From Streptomyces toyocaensis (GTDB lineage: Bacteria; Actinomycetota; Actinomycetes; Streptomycetales; Streptomycetaceae): a stretch of DNA of 64,000 nt. The position numbers were made by a program, and so were the translations under genes. This document shows positions 44,068 to 53,273 of the stretch, piece after piece (position 1 is the stretch's first letter; each line of letters opens with the position of its first letter). Location: positions 62,001 through 126,000 of the forward strand of contig NZ_JFCB01000004.1 of NCBI RefSeq assembly GCF_000725125.1, in the 5' to 3' direction. Below the pieces are notes generated by a model. That model saw only the letters and a program-made list of their open reading frames with translations, was not told the origin of the DNA and made no database searches.

Positions 44068-47000
44068 ATGCAGATCGCGTCGGACAGGCACGAGTATCCC
44101 GCCCACTGGGAGGCCGACGTGGTGCTGCGCGACGGTGGCACCGCGCGCATCCGCCCCATCACCGTCGATGACGCCGAGCGCCTGGTCAGCTTCTACGAGC
44201 AGGTGTCGGACGAGTCGAAGTACTACCGCTTCTTCGCGCCCTACCCCCGCCTGTCCGCGAAGGACGTCCACCGCTTCACACACCACGACTTCGTGGACCG
44301 GGTGGGACTCGCGGCCACGGTCGGCGGCGAGTTCATCGCCACCGTACGCTACGACCGGATCGGTCCCGACGGAACGCCCGCGGCTTCACCGGCCGACGAG
44401 GCCGAGGTCGCCTTCCTCGTGCAGGACGCCCACCAGGGCCGGGGCGTCGCCTCCGCGCTGCTCGAACACATCGGTGCCGTCGCCCGGGAGCGCGGCATCC
44501 GCCGGTTCGCCGCCGAGGTGCTGCCCGCCAACACCAAGATGATCAAAGTGTTCACCGACGCCGGGTACACCCAGAAGCGCAGCTTCGAGGACGGCGTCGT
44601 ACGCCTGGAGTTCGATCTCGAGCCCACCGACCGCTCCATGGCCGTGCAGTACGCGCGCGAACAGCGCGCCGAGGCGCGCTCGGTGCAGCGGCTGCTCGCC
44701 CCCGGCTCGGTCGCCGTCGTCGGCGCCGGGCGCGCACCCGGCGGTGTGGGGCGCAGCATCCTCGACAACATCAGGGACGCCGGCTTCACCGGGCGGCTCT
44801 ACGCGGTGAACAAGGCCTTCGCGGAGGACCGGAAGGAGCTCGACGGGGTCGCCGCGTACCGGTCCGTCCGGGCCGTCGACGGCCCCGTCGACCTGGCGGT
44901 CGTCGCGGTGCCCGCCGAGCATGTCCCCGAGATCGTCGCCGAGTGCGGCGAGCACGGCGTGCAGGGGCTCGTCGTGGTCTCGGCCGGTTACGCCGAGTCC
45001 GGGCCCGACGGCCGCGAGCGCCAGCGTGCCCTCGTACGGCAGGCGCGCTCGTACGGCATGCGGATCATCGGCCCGAACGCGTTCGGCGTCATCAACACGT
45101 CCCCGGACGTACGGCTGAACGCCTCGCTCGCCCCCGAGCCTCCCCGGCCGGGACGGATCGGCCTGTTCGCCCAGTCCGGCGCGATCGGCGTCGCCCTGCT
45201 GTCGCGCCTGCACCGGCGCGGCGGCGGCGTCACCGGCGTCACCGGCGTGTCCACCTTCGTCTCGTCGGGCAACCGGGCCGACGTCTCGGGCAACGACGTC
45301 CTCCAGTACTGGTACGAGGATCCCGACACCGACGTCGCCCTGATGTACCTGGAGTCCATCGGCAACCCCCGCAAGTTCACCCGCCTCGCCCGCCGGACCG
45401 CGGCGGCCAAGCCGCTCGTCGTGGTCCAGGGCGCCCGCCACGGCGCGGGGCCCCGGGGGCACGCCGTCCGGGCGACCCGGCTGCCCCACGAAACCGTGTC
45501 CGCGCTGCTGCGCCAGGCCGGGGTGATCCGCGTGGACACCATCACCGAACTGGTCGACGCGGGCCTGCTGCTCGCCCGCCAGCCCCTGCCGGCCGGGCCC
45601 CGCGTGGCGATCCTCGGCAACTCCGAGTCCCTGGGCCTGCTCACCTATGAGGCCTGCCTGGCCGAGGGGCTCCGTCCGCACCCCCCGCTGGACCTCACCA
45701 CGGCGGCGTCGGCGGCGGACTTCCACGCCGCGCTCGCCCATGCGCTGGCCGACGACACCAGCGACGCGGTCGTCGTGACCGCGATACCGGCGGTGGGGGA
45801 GGGGTCGGTCGGTGACGCGGCCCTGGCCCAGGCGCTGCGCTCGGCCGCCGCCGCCGCTCCGGCCAAGCCGGTCCTCGTGGTCCACGTCGAACTCGGCGGC
45901 CTCGCGGAGGCCCTGTCGGCGGCGACCAGTACGGCACCCCAGCCGGCGGGCGCCCCCGCGCCGCGGACGGGCAACGGCCCGGCGGGGGAGCGCGACGCAC
46001 CGCGGGGACACGCGGGAGCGGAGTCCCGGACGGCGGTGGACGGGACGGTGCAGGAACCGGACGTACGGCTGGACAACGCGCCCGCGCGTGCACCGGACGC
46101 ACGGCCGGACAGCGCGCCGCGGGAAACGGGCGCACCGCGGGGCACGGCATCCCGGCCGTCCGGCGCCGCACCGTCGTCGGCTGCCGCGGGCGGCCCCGCG
46201 GCTCCCGTCGTACCTCCCGAGGGGGCCCACCTCATCCCCGCCTACCCCGCTTCCGAGCGTGCCGTCCGGGCCCTCGCCCAGGCCGTCGCGTACGCCCAGT
46301 GGCGGCGGGAGGCCGCCGAGCCCGGCAAGGTGCCCGAGTACGACGACATCGACGTCAGGGGCGCCGCCGCGCTCATCGACGGACTGCTCACACGCGGACA
46401 GGGCCTCACCCTCGCCGGTGAGGAGACCTGTGACCTGCTGGGCACGTACGGCATCCAGGTGCACCGCGCCCTGCCCGCACCCACCCCCGACGCCGCGGCC
46501 GGGGCGGCGCGCAGCCTCGGCTACCCCGTGGCCCTCAAGGCGACCGCCCCGCACCTCAGGCACCGCGCCGACCTGGGCGGCGTCCGTCTGGACCTGGCCG
46601 ACGAGGACCAGCTCCGCCGGGCGTACGCCGAGTTGACGGAGCTGTTCGGTGCCCCGGCCGAGCTGCGCCCCGTGGTGCAGCGCATGGCACCGCGCGGCGT
46701 CGACACCCTCGTCCGCGCGGTCATCGACCCCGCCGCCGGAGCGGTGCTGTCCTTCGGTCTCGCCGGGCCTCCCTCACAACTGCTCGGGGACATGGCGCAC
46801 CGGCTGATCCCGGTCACCGACCGGGACGCGACCTCTCTGGTGCGATCGATCCGGACGGCCCCGCTCCTGTTCGGCTGGCGGGGTTCGGCACCGGTCGACA
46901 CCCCCGCGCTGGAGGAGCTGATGCTGAGGGTCTCGCGGCTGGTCCACGATCATCCGGAGGTCGTCGCGGTCACCCTGGAGCCGGTCGTCGTCGCCCCTCA

Positions 47001-47088
47001 CGGCGTGAGCGTCCTCGGCGCCTCGGTACGCCTGGCCCCGCCGCCCGCCCGTGACGACCTCGGTCCGCGCACCCTCCCGGCGTACTGA
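44068..47088 (+). CDS. Pat-type protein lysine acetyltransferase fused to an ADP-forming acyl-CoA synthetase-like module
   Basis: 1006 residues. Residues about 1-190 are a GNAT acetyltransferase with the acetyl-CoA loop QDAHQGRGVASALLEHI. Residues 205-640 resemble the CoA-binding and ligase domains of ADP-forming acyl-CoA synthetases (SVAVVGAGRAPGGVGRSIL, GPNAFGVINTSP, LFAQSGAIGVALL). A low-complexity Ala/Pro/Arg linker (about nt 45935-46225) precedes an ATP-grasp domain (ALKATAPHLRHRADLGGVRLDL). The family acetylates acyl-CoA synthetases and other enzymes. In E. coli Pat (YfiQ) the GNAT is C-terminal; here it is N-terminal. Divergent from ptsH. Start ATG at 44068 behind a leaderless-type -10. 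Confidence 0.92.
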   Translation: MQIASDRHEYPAHWEADVVLRDGGTARIRPITVDDAERLVSFYEQVSDESKYYRFFAPYPRLSAKDVHRFTHHDFVDRVGLAATVGGEFIATVRYDRIGPDGTPAASPADEAEVAFLVQDAHQGRGVASALLEHIGAVARERGIRRFAAEVLPANTKMIKVFTDAGYTQKRSFEDGVVRLEFDLEPTDRSMAVQYAREQRAEARSVQRLLAPGSVAVVGAGRAPGGVGRSILDNIRDAGFTGRLYAVNKAFAEDRKELDGVAAYRSVRAVDGPVDLAVVAVPAEHVPEIVAECGEHGVQGLVVVSAGYAESGPDGRERQRALVRQARSYGMRIIGPNAFGVINTSPDVRLNASLAPEPPRPGRIGLFAQSGAIGVALLSRLHRRGGGVTGVTGVSTFVSSGNRADVSGNDVLQYWYEDPDTDVALMYLESIGNPRKFTRLARRTAAAKPLVVVQGARHGAGPRGHAVRATRLPHETVSALLRQAGVIRVDTITELVDAGLLLARQPLPAGPRVAILGNSESLGLLTYEACLAEGLRPHPPLDLTTAASAADFHAALAHALADDTSDAVVVTAIPAVGEGSVGDAALAQALRSAAAAAPAKPVLVVHVELGGLAEALSAATSTAPQPAGAPAPRTGNGPAGERDAPRGHAGAESRTAVDGTVQEPDVRLDNAPARAPDARPDSAPRETGAPRGTASRPSGAAPSSAAAGGPAAPVVPPEGAHLIPAYPASERAVRALAQAVAYAQWRREAAEPGKVPEYDDIDVRGAAALIDGLLTRGQGLTLAGEETCDLLGTYGIQVHRALPAPTPDAAAGAARSLGYPVALKATAPHLRHRADLGGVRLDLADEDQLRRAYAELTELFGAPAELRPVVQRMAPRGVDTLVRAVIDPAAGAVLSFGLAGPPSQLLGDMAHRLIPVTDRDATSLVRSIRTAPLLFGWRGSAPVDTPALEELMLRVSRLVHDHPEVVAVTLEPVVVAPHGVSVLGASVRLAPPPARDDLGPRTLPAY

Positions 47089-47144
47089 GCCCGCCGGGGA
47101 GAGCGGACCGCGGTGAGCGGTGCCTCGCAGTCAGTGGTCCCCCG

Positions 47145-47150
47145 TAGGAT
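47145..47150 (+). promoter_or_regulatory. Predicted -10 (TAGGAT) of a leaderless mRNA
   Basis: TAGGAT is a perfect HrdB-type -10 and ends 7 nt before the ATG at 47158. No ribosome binding site. Confidence 0.55.
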
Positions 47151-47157
47151 GGGCGTC

Positions 47158-47745
47158 ATGGCCAAGACCAGTACGACGACCCAGGGGCTGCGGGCGGCGA
47201 TCGAGCGCAGCGGCTACTACCCGGCCCTCGTGGCCGAGGCGGTGGAGGCCGCCGTGGGCGGCGAGCCCATCCGGTCGTACCTGGTCCACCAGGAGACGAC
47301 GTTCGACCAGAACGAGGTGCGGCGGCACGTCACCGTGCTCGTGCTCACCGGCAACCGCTTCATCGTCAGCCACACCGACGAGCAGGCCGCGGACACCACC
47401 TCCCCGACGCCCTACGCCACCACCTCCACGGAGTCGGTCAAGCTGAGCCGGATCTCGTCGATCGTGGTCAGCCGCGTGGTCGCCAACCCGGAGTCGTACA
47501 CCCCCGGCACGCTGCCGCGCGAGATCGTGCTCACCATCGGCTGGGGCGCCGTCTCCCGCATCGACCTGGAGCCGGCCGCCTGCGGCGACCCCAACTGCGA
47601 GGCCGACCACGGCTACACGGGCAGCTCGACGGCCGACGACCTGAGCCTGCGCGTCAGCGAGGCCGGTGACGGGCCGGAGACGGTGCGCCAGGCGCTCACC
47701 TTCGCGCAGGCCCTGTCCGAGGCGACCGCGGACCCCACCCGCTGA
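47158..47745 (+). CDS. DUF5998 family protein
   Basis: 195 residues, with YYPALVAEAVEAAVGGEPIRSYLVHQETTFDQNEVRRHVTVLVLTGNRFIVSHTDE and LPREIVLTIGWGAVSRIDLEPAACGDPNCEADHG. The Cys/His set (CGDPNCEADH) might bind a metal. The function is unknown, but the gene is conserved in streptomycetes before the phosphodiesterase. Its stop overlaps the next start by 1 nt (TGATG), so the two are coupled. Confidence 0.8.
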   Translation: MAKTSTTTQGLRAAIERSGYYPALVAEAVEAAVGGEPIRSYLVHQETTFDQNEVRRHVTVLVLTGNRFIVSHTDEQAADTTSPTPYATTSTESVKLSRISSIVVSRVVANPESYTPGTLPREIVLTIGWGAVSRIDLEPAACGDPNCEADHGYTGSSTADDLSLRVSEAGDGPETVRQALTFAQALSEATADPTR

Positions 47746-48989
47746 TGGCCCACCCGTCTCCCCCCGCCTCCCATGACCGAGGGCGCTCCGCGCCCGCCCC
47801 CCTCGATTCCGCGGTCTGGGACCATCCGGAACCGCTCTCCCTCGACTCCGCCCCCGTGCCCGAGTACGGCACCGGGTCGCTCGCCGACCTGCTGCCCACG
47901 CTCGCCGCAGGCCTGGGCGTTCCCGGCATGACCGCCGGCATCGGCGAGCTGACCCCCGCCGACCGGAACTGCGTATTCCTGATCGACGGCCTCGGCTGGG
48001 AGCAACTGCGCGCGCACCCGGAGGACGCCCCCTTCATGACGTCGCTGCTCGGCAGCTCGCGCGGCGGCACCGGCCGCCCGATCACCGCGGGCTACCCGGC
48101 GACCACCGCGACCTCCCTCGCCTCCGTCGGCACCGGCCTGCCGCCCGGCGCCCACGGCCTGCCCGGCTACACCGTGCGCGACCCGGACACCGGCGAGCTG
48201 ATGAACCAGCTTCGCTGGCAGCCCTGGACCCCGCCCGCCGCGTGGCAGCCGTACCCCACCGTCTTCGAGCTCGCCCACCGCGCGGGCGTGCACGCCGCCC
48301 AGGTGTCCTCACCGACCTTCGCGAACACCCCGCTGACCAAGGTCGCGCTCAGCGGCGGCGCCTTCCACGGCAGGCTCTCCGGCGAGGACCGCATGGACCT
48401 CGCCGCCGCACAGCTGGCCGGCGCCGACCGCGCCCTCGTCTACACGTACTACGCCGAGGTCGACGGCGCGGGCCACCGCTTCGGCGTCGACTCCGACACC
48501 TGGCGCGGTCAGCTCGCCCACGTCGACCGGCTCGTGCAGCGCCTCGCCGAGCAGCTGCCGCCGCGCAGTGCCCTGTACGTCACCGCCGACCACGGGATGA
48601 TCGACGTCCCCTTCGACGAGCAGCACCGCATCGACGTCGACGAGGACTGGGAGCTGAAGGCGGGCGTCGCTCTCCTCGGCGGGGAGGGCCGCGCCCGGCA
48701 CGTGTACGCGGTCCCCGGCGCGGCGAACGACGTACTGACCTGCTGGCGCGAGGTGCTCGGCGAGCAGTTCTGGGTGGCCTCGCGCGACGAGGCGATCAAC
48801 GCCGGCTGGTTCGGCCCCGCGATCGACGACCGCGTGTACCACCGCATCGGCGACGTGGTCGCCGCCGCGCGGGACGACGTCCTGCTGATCGCCTCGGAGC
48901 GGGAGCCCAGGGAGTCGGCGATGGTCGGCAACCACGGGTCGATGACCCCTGCCGAGCAGCTCGTCCCCCTGCTCGAAGTACGCTCCTGA
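47745..48989 (+). CDS. Alkaline-phosphatase-superfamily nucleotide pyrophosphatase/phosphodiesterase
   Basis: 414 residues. It belongs to the type I phosphodiesterase group: FLIDGLGWEQ (metal Asp), the nucleophile Thr in YPATTATSLAS, the metal ligands in EVDGAGHRFGVDS and ADHGMIDVP, and the last His in GNHGSMTP. No signal peptide, so it is probably cytoplasmic. Substrate unknown. Overlaps DUF5998 by 1 nt and is followed 42 nt later by thymidine kinase on the same strand. Confidence 0.9.
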   Translation: MAHPSPPASHDRGRSAPAPLDSAVWDHPEPLSLDSAPVPEYGTGSLADLLPTLAAGLGVPGMTAGIGELTPADRNCVFLIDGLGWEQLRAHPEDAPFMTSLLGSSRGGTGRPITAGYPATTATSLASVGTGLPPGAHGLPGYTVRDPDTGELMNQLRWQPWTPPAAWQPYPTVFELAHRAGVHAAQVSSPTFANTPLTKVALSGGAFHGRLSGEDRMDLAAAQLAGADRALVYTYYAEVDGAGHRFGVDSDTWRGQLAHVDRLVQRLAEQLPPRSALYVTADHGMIDVPFDEQHRIDVDEDWELKAGVALLGGEGRARHVYAVPGAANDVLTCWREVLGEQFWVASRDEAINAGWFGPAIDDRVYHRIGDVVAAARDDVLLIASEREPRESAMVGNHGSMTPAEQLVPLLEVRS

Positions 48990-49031
48990 GTCCCCGCACG
49001 CACACCCTTGCCGAAAGGTGCTTGACCTCCC

Positions 49032-49682
49032 ATGCCCGAGCTGGTGTTCTTCTCCGGAACGATGGACTGCGGGAAGTCGACACTGGCTCTCCAGATCGAG
49101 CACAACCGCTCGGCGCGCGGCCTGGTCGGCATGATCTTCACCCGCAACGACCGGGCCGGCGAGGGCAAGCTGTCCTCCCGCCTCGGTCTCGTCACGGACG
49201 CGGTGGAGGTCGGTGACGGCGCGGACCTGTACGCGTACCTCGTCGACCACCTGTCGCAGGGACGCCGGGCCGACTACGTGATCGCGGACGAGGCGCAGTT
49301 CCTCGCACCGGAGCAGATCGACCAGCTCGCGCGCGTGGTGGACGACCTGGAACTCGACGTCTACGCCTTCGGGATCACCACCGACTTCCGCTCCAAGCTC
49401 TTCCCCGGCTCCCAGCGCCTGGTCGAACTCGCCGACCGCGTCGAGGTGCTCCAGGTCGAGGCGCTGTGCTGGTGCGGTGCCCGCGCCACGCACAACGCCC
49501 GCACGGTCGGCGGGGTCATGGTCGTCGAGGGCGCCCAGGTGGTCGTCGGCGACGTCACGGGCTCCGCGGACGAGATCGGCTACGAGGTCCTGTGCCGCCG
49601 CCACCACCGCCGCCGCATGACGGCCGCGACGGCCCGAGCGGCGGCACTGTCCCCGGACGTCCTGCCGGTGTCGTCCTCCTGA
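49032..49682 (+). CDS. tdk: Thymidine kinase
   Basis: 216 residues, type II thymidine kinase. P-loop GTMDCGKST (9-17), catalytic Glu in ADEAQFL, thymidine-binding lasso with VGGVMVVEG, and zinc-ligand cysteines in CWCGARATHN and CRRHH. It phosphorylates thymidine in the salvage pathway. ATG at 49032 has GAAAGGTGC upstream. C-terminal 15 residues are Ala/Ser-rich. Ends 9 bp from the convergent PhzF gene. Confidence 0.93.
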   Translation: MPELVFFSGTMDCGKSTLALQIEHNRSARGLVGMIFTRNDRAGEGKLSSRLGLVTDAVEVGDGADLYAYLVDHLSQGRRADYVIADEAQFLAPEQIDQLARVVDDLELDVYAFGITTDFRSKLFPGSQRLVELADRVEVLQVEALCWCGARATHNARTVGGVMVVEGAQVVVGDVTGSADEIGYEVLCRRHHRRRMTAATARAAALSPDVLPVSSS

Positions 49683-49691
49683 CGGGCGCGG

Positions 49692-50567
49692 TCAGCCGAT
49701 GCGGGCGCCCGCGCCGCCGACCCGGACGCGCGGGTCGCCCGCGCGCAGTGTCACCGTGAGTTCGCCGGGGCGGCCCAGGTCCTCGCCCTGGTGCAGGGTG
49801 AGGACGGCGTCCTCGGGGACCAGGCCGACTTCACGGACGTACGCACCGAACGCGGCGGCCGCCGCGCCGGTCGCCGGGTCCTCGACCACGCCGCCGACGG
49901 GGAAGGGGTCACGGACGTGGAAGACGGTGGCCGACTCCCGCCACACCAACTGGACCGTGGTCAGGTCCAGTCGGTGCATCAGCGTTTCCAGACGCGCGAA
50001 GTCGTACGCCAGGTCGGCGAGGCGGGCGCGCGTCGCCGCCGCGAGCACGAGGTGGCGGGCGCCGGCGAAAGCGATCCGCGGGGGGAAGGCCGGATCGAGG
50101 TCGGCGGCCGGCCAGCCGAGCGCGGCGAGCGCCTCCGCGAGGTCGGCCTCGGCGATCTCCTCGATGCGGGGCTCGACACTGGTGAGCGTGGCCCGGACCG
50201 TCCCGCCCTCCTCGGTCACCTCCACCGGCACGGTGCCGGCCCGTGTCGCGAACACCAGTTCCCCGGGGCCGATCCGCTCGGCCAGCGCGACGGCGGTCGC
50301 GACGGTGGCGTGCCCGCAGAACGGCACCTCGGCCCTGGGACTGAAGTACCGGATGCGGTACGCCCGCCCCTCCCGGCCGCCGAGTCCCTCCGGGGGCGCG
50401 GTCAGGAACGCGGACTCCGAGTACCCGAGCTCGGCGGCGACGGCCAGCATCCCGTCGTCGTCGAGCCCGGTGGCGTCCAGCACGACGCCGGCGGGGTTCC
50501 CGCCGTCGGGGGAGCTGGAGAAGGCGGTGTAGCGCAGCACCTCGGGCCGCGGCACGTTCATCGTCAT
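49692..50567 (-). CDS. PhzF-family isomerase
   Basis: 291 residues. The characteristic NPAGVVLD near the N-terminus, the active-site Glu in YSESAF, PFCGHATVATAVALAER, and VVEDPATGAAAAAFGAYV in the second half. The family catalyses isomerisation or epimerisation; here there are no phenazine genes, so it is probably a housekeeping member. ATG at 50567 with GGAACGG upstream. A second in-frame ATG two codons on is an alternative. Confidence 0.88.
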   Translation of the reverse strand: MTMNVPRPEVLRYTAFSSSPDGGNPAGVVLDATGLDDDGMLAVAAELGYSESAFLTAPPEGLGGREGRAYRIRYFSPRAEVPFCGHATVATAVALAERIGPGELVFATRAGTVPVEVTEEGGTVRATLTSVEPRIEEIAEADLAEALAALGWPAADLDPAFPPRIAFAGARHLVLAAATRARLADLAYDFARLETLMHRLDLTTVQLVWRESATVFHVRDPFPVGGVVEDPATGAAAAAFGAYVREVGLVPEDAVLTLHQGEDLGRPGELTVTLRAGDPRVRVGGAGARIG

Positions 50568-50620
50568 GACGGCGCAACACCGTTCCTACCCACGGCTATT
50601 CCGGCCCGGGGCCATGTGTC

Positions 50621-51244
50621 TCAGGCACCGAGGTGCCCTCCGTCGCCGGTACCGAGGAGAGGGACCGAGAGCCGGTGCTCGACGGCGGTGGGCAGGATCC
50701 ACAGCTCGGTACGCCGCCTGCGGTCCTCCGCGCCCCGGCGCCCGGAGCGGCGGATCCCGGGCACGGACACGGCCAGGGCGACCAGGGACACCGCGAGCCC
50801 GGCCCCGAGGAGCACACCGGCGAGTACGGCGCCGTCCGCCACGGCGAACGGGAGAGCGAACCCGAGGCAGAGCGTGCCGAGACCGCCGAGCACGGAAACC
50901 ATCCACCACAGGGGCGTGAGCGGATGCTCGTCGCGCAGGTGGTCCGCCAACTGCCTGTCGGTCGGACGCCGCCGTGGGTGCTCGCCGGCGACCGCGAACA
51001 GCTCGGCCCGCCCGCGCAGCGCCCACACGGCGTGCACTCCCACCCATGCGACGGGCAGCACGAACAGCGTCACCAGCACCAGACCCGCCTGCACCGCCCG
51101 CGGCACCGGCACCCAGTCGGCGGCGTCGGCGGCCACGGACGCCACAGCGCCTCCCGCGACCACGGCGCCCGCCACGCTCGTCGCCACGAGCCGTCGCCTG
51201 GCCGCCCGCACCCGGGCGCTCAGAGGGAACTCGACCGCGTCCAA
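50621..51244 (-). CDS. Hypothetical integral membrane protein
   Basis: 207 residues with four hydrophobic segments: LVATSVAGAVVAGGAVASVA, LVLVTLFVLPVAWVGVHAVW, MVSVLGGLGTLCLGFALPFAV and VLAGVLLGAGLAVSLVALAV. No family is recognised. TTG at 51244 (protein begins LDAVEFPLSARVRAARR) is preceded by GGGGAGAAGAGG, a strong ribosome binding site. Placed between PhzF and VOC genes on the same strand. Confidence 0.7.
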   Translation of the reverse strand: MDAVEFPLSARVRAARRRLVATSVAGAVVAGGAVASVAADAADWVPVPRAVQAGLVLVTLFVLPVAWVGVHAVWALRGRAELFAVAGEHPRRRPTDRQLADHLRDEHPLTPLWWMVSVLGGLGTLCLGFALPFAVADGAVLAGVLLGAGLAVSLVALAVSVPGIRRSGRRGAEDRRRRTELWILPTAVEHRLSVPLLGTGDGGHLGA

Positions 51245-51316
51245 CCTCTTCTCCCCTCGACGACCGGGGGTACTGTACGCACCCCCGGTGAAGCGCCCCG
51301 ACCCGGGCGCCCCGCC

Positions 51317-52120
51317 TCACCCCGCGACCTCCACCACCGCGAACCGCGCGCCCTCCGGGTCCGCCACCACGGCGACGCGGCCCTGGTCGCCGTCGTGCGG
51401 CGGTTCGAGCAGCCGGCCGCCCAGGCGTTCGACCCGGCTCACCGCCTCGTCGGCGGCGACGACGGCGAAGAACGTCGTCCAGTGCGGGCCCCGGTCCCGG
51501 GGGAGGGCGTGGCCCAGGCCGTGGACGGCGGCGACGGGGCGGCCGGCCAGGTGGAGGGTGACGTGGTCGTGGTCGGCGGAGACCGTGCGCTCCTCGTCGT
51601 GACCGAACACGGTCTCGTAGAACTTGGCCACGTGGGTCGACTCGTAGGTGGTCAGCTCGTACCAGGCGGGTGTGCCGGGTGCGCCGGTGACGGCGCGGCC
51701 GGTGTGTGCGGCCGGCTGCCAGATGCCGAAGACGGCGCCGCCCGGGTCGGAGCCGATCGCCAGACGTCCGGCGCCGCCGGCGTCGAGCGGGCCCACCCCG
51801 ACCGTGCCGCCGCACGAACGCACCGCGGCGGCCGTCGCGTTCACGTCGTCGGAGGCGAAGTAGGGGGTCCAGGCGATGGGGAGGTGGCGGTCCGGGGGGA
51901 GCACACCGATGCCGGCCACCGGATACCCCTCCCGTAAGGCGCTCACGTAGGGGCCCAGTTGCCCGGGGCCGGGACGGAACTCCCAGCCGAACAGCGCCCC
52001 GTAGAACTCCTGGATCGGGTCAAGGCGGTGCACCATCAGACTCACCCAGCAGGGTGTGCCGGGTGTGTGCCGTTCGGGCGCCTCGCCGTTCGGACGGGTG
52101 CTCCCCCCTGCGTCGGTCAT
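51317..52120 (-). CDS. VOC-family (glyoxalase/bleomycin-resistance-like) protein with one TTA codon
   Basis: 267 residues, two vicinal-oxygen-chelate modules, one at about 22-130 (CWVSLMVHRLDPIQEFYGALFGWEF) and a second at about 146-265 (AWYELTTYESTHVAKFYETVFG ... FAVVEVAG). Families like this are lyases, dioxygenases or antibiotic-binding proteins; the function here is unknown. A Leu at residue 62 uses TTA (51935-51937), the only TTA codon I found in the coding sequences of this window, so translation should depend on the bldA tRNA. The ATG at 52120 was chosen; GTG 52126 two codons earlier is an alternative. GGGAAGAGA is upstream. Confidence 0.85.
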   Translation of the reverse strand: MTDAGGSTRPNGEAPERHTPGTPCWVSLMVHRLDPIQEFYGALFGWEFRPGPGQLGPYVSALREGYPVAGIGVLPPDRHLPIAWTPYFASDDVNATAAAVRSCGGTVGVGPLDAGGAGRLAIGSDPGGAVFGIWQPAAHTGRAVTGAPGTPAWYELTTYESTHVAKFYETVFGHDEERTVSADHDHVTLHLAGRPVAAVHGLGHALPRDRGPHWTTFFAVVAADEAVSRVERLGGRLLEPPHDGDQGRVAVVADPEGARFAVVEVAG

Positions 52121-52320
52121 CGTCACTCTCTTCCCGGCCGCTTGCTCGCGGGCCGTGGTCGTCTCGCGGGGGCGTGTACCGTCCGCTCGGCGGATCGTTC
52201 CCGCGCCGCTGCCGGCACCGTATGTGCCCGGTCCCGTACGCCTCGTGACCGGTCCTGCCCGGCCGAGCAGAGTAGCCGCAGCCGGCCGACTCGGCCACCT
52301 CGTGCGCGAGGATGGTGACC

Positions 52321-53172
52321 ATGAACGCCATCATCTCCGCATCCGAACTCGCGACCGAGCTGGCGGGCGCGAATCCGCCGGTGCTGCTCGACGTCCGCTG
52401 GCAGCTCAGCACGTCCCGGGCCGCCGGTGAGCCGCCGTTCGACGGCCGGGCCGCGTACCTGGCCGGCCACCTTCCCGGTGCCGTCTTCGTCGACCTGGAC
52501 GAGGAACTGGCCTCCGCACCGGGCACGCGGGGCCGCCATCCGCTGCCCGACCTCGCGGTGTTCGGCGCCGCGATGCGGCGGGCGGGCGTGTCCGCGGCGA
52601 CGCCGGTCGTCGTGTACGACGGAGGAATGGGCTGGGGGGCCGCCCGCGCGTGGTGGCTGCTGCGCTGGACGGGTCACCCTGACGTGCGGGTCCTCGACGG
52701 CGGGTTGCCTTCGTGGGAAGGGCCGTTGGAGACCGCGGTGCCGCGGCCGGAGGCGGGAGACTTCGTGCCGACGGCCGGCGAGGCCGGGCTGCTCGACGCC
52801 GACGGCGCGGCGGCGCTCGCGCGTGCGGGGGTGCTGCTGGACGCCCGGGCGGGGGAGCGGTACCGCGGCGAGGTGGAACCGATCGACCCGGTCGGCGGGC
52901 ACATCCCGGGCGCGGTCTCGGCGCCGACCACGGAGAACGTCGGCCCCGACGGACGTTTCCTGCCGGCCGGGGAACTGAGCGCCCGCTTCAAGGGCCTCGG
53001 CGTGTCGGAGAGGGCGCCGGTCGGCGTCTACTGCGGCTCGGGTGTCTCCGGCGCGCACGAGGTGCTGGCACTGGCCGTCGCGGGCATCCCCGCGGCGCTG
53101 TACGTCGGGTCCTGGTCGGAGTGGTCGTCTGACCCGGAGCGGCCGGTCGCGGTGGGCCCGCACCCGCAGTAG
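52321..53172 (+). CDS. Thiosulfate sulfurtransferase (tandem rhodanese, SseA-like)
   Basis: 283 residues, two rhodanese domains. The N-terminal one is inactive: its loop reads VYDGGMGWG where Cys would sit. The C-terminal one carries CGSGVSGAHEV with catalytic Cys, typical of thiosulfate/3-mercaptopyruvate sulfurtransferases. ATG at 52321 is supported by GAGG 10-13 nt upstream; an in-frame ATG sits three codons before it. Divergent from the VOC gene. Convergent with sepH. Confidence 0.9.
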   Translation: MNAIISASELATELAGANPPVLLDVRWQLSTSRAAGEPPFDGRAAYLAGHLPGAVFVDLDEELASAPGTRGRHPLPDLAVFGAAMRRAGVSAATPVVVYDGGMGWGAARAWWLLRWTGHPDVRVLDGGLPSWEGPLETAVPRPEAGDFVPTAGEAGLLDADGAAALARAGVLLDARAGERYRGEVEPIDPVGGHIPGAVSAPTTENVGPDGRFLPAGELSARFKGLGVSERAPVGVYCGSGVSGAHEVLALAVAGIPAALYVGSWSEWSSDPERPVAVGPHPQ

Positions 53173-53273
53173 GCCGGGAGCGGGAACCCGCGAGGGGGCG
53201 TCCGCCGTGTGGCGGGCGCCCCCGGGCGTCGCATCACCGTCCACCGGCCGCGTCAGCGGACCGCTCGGACGGC

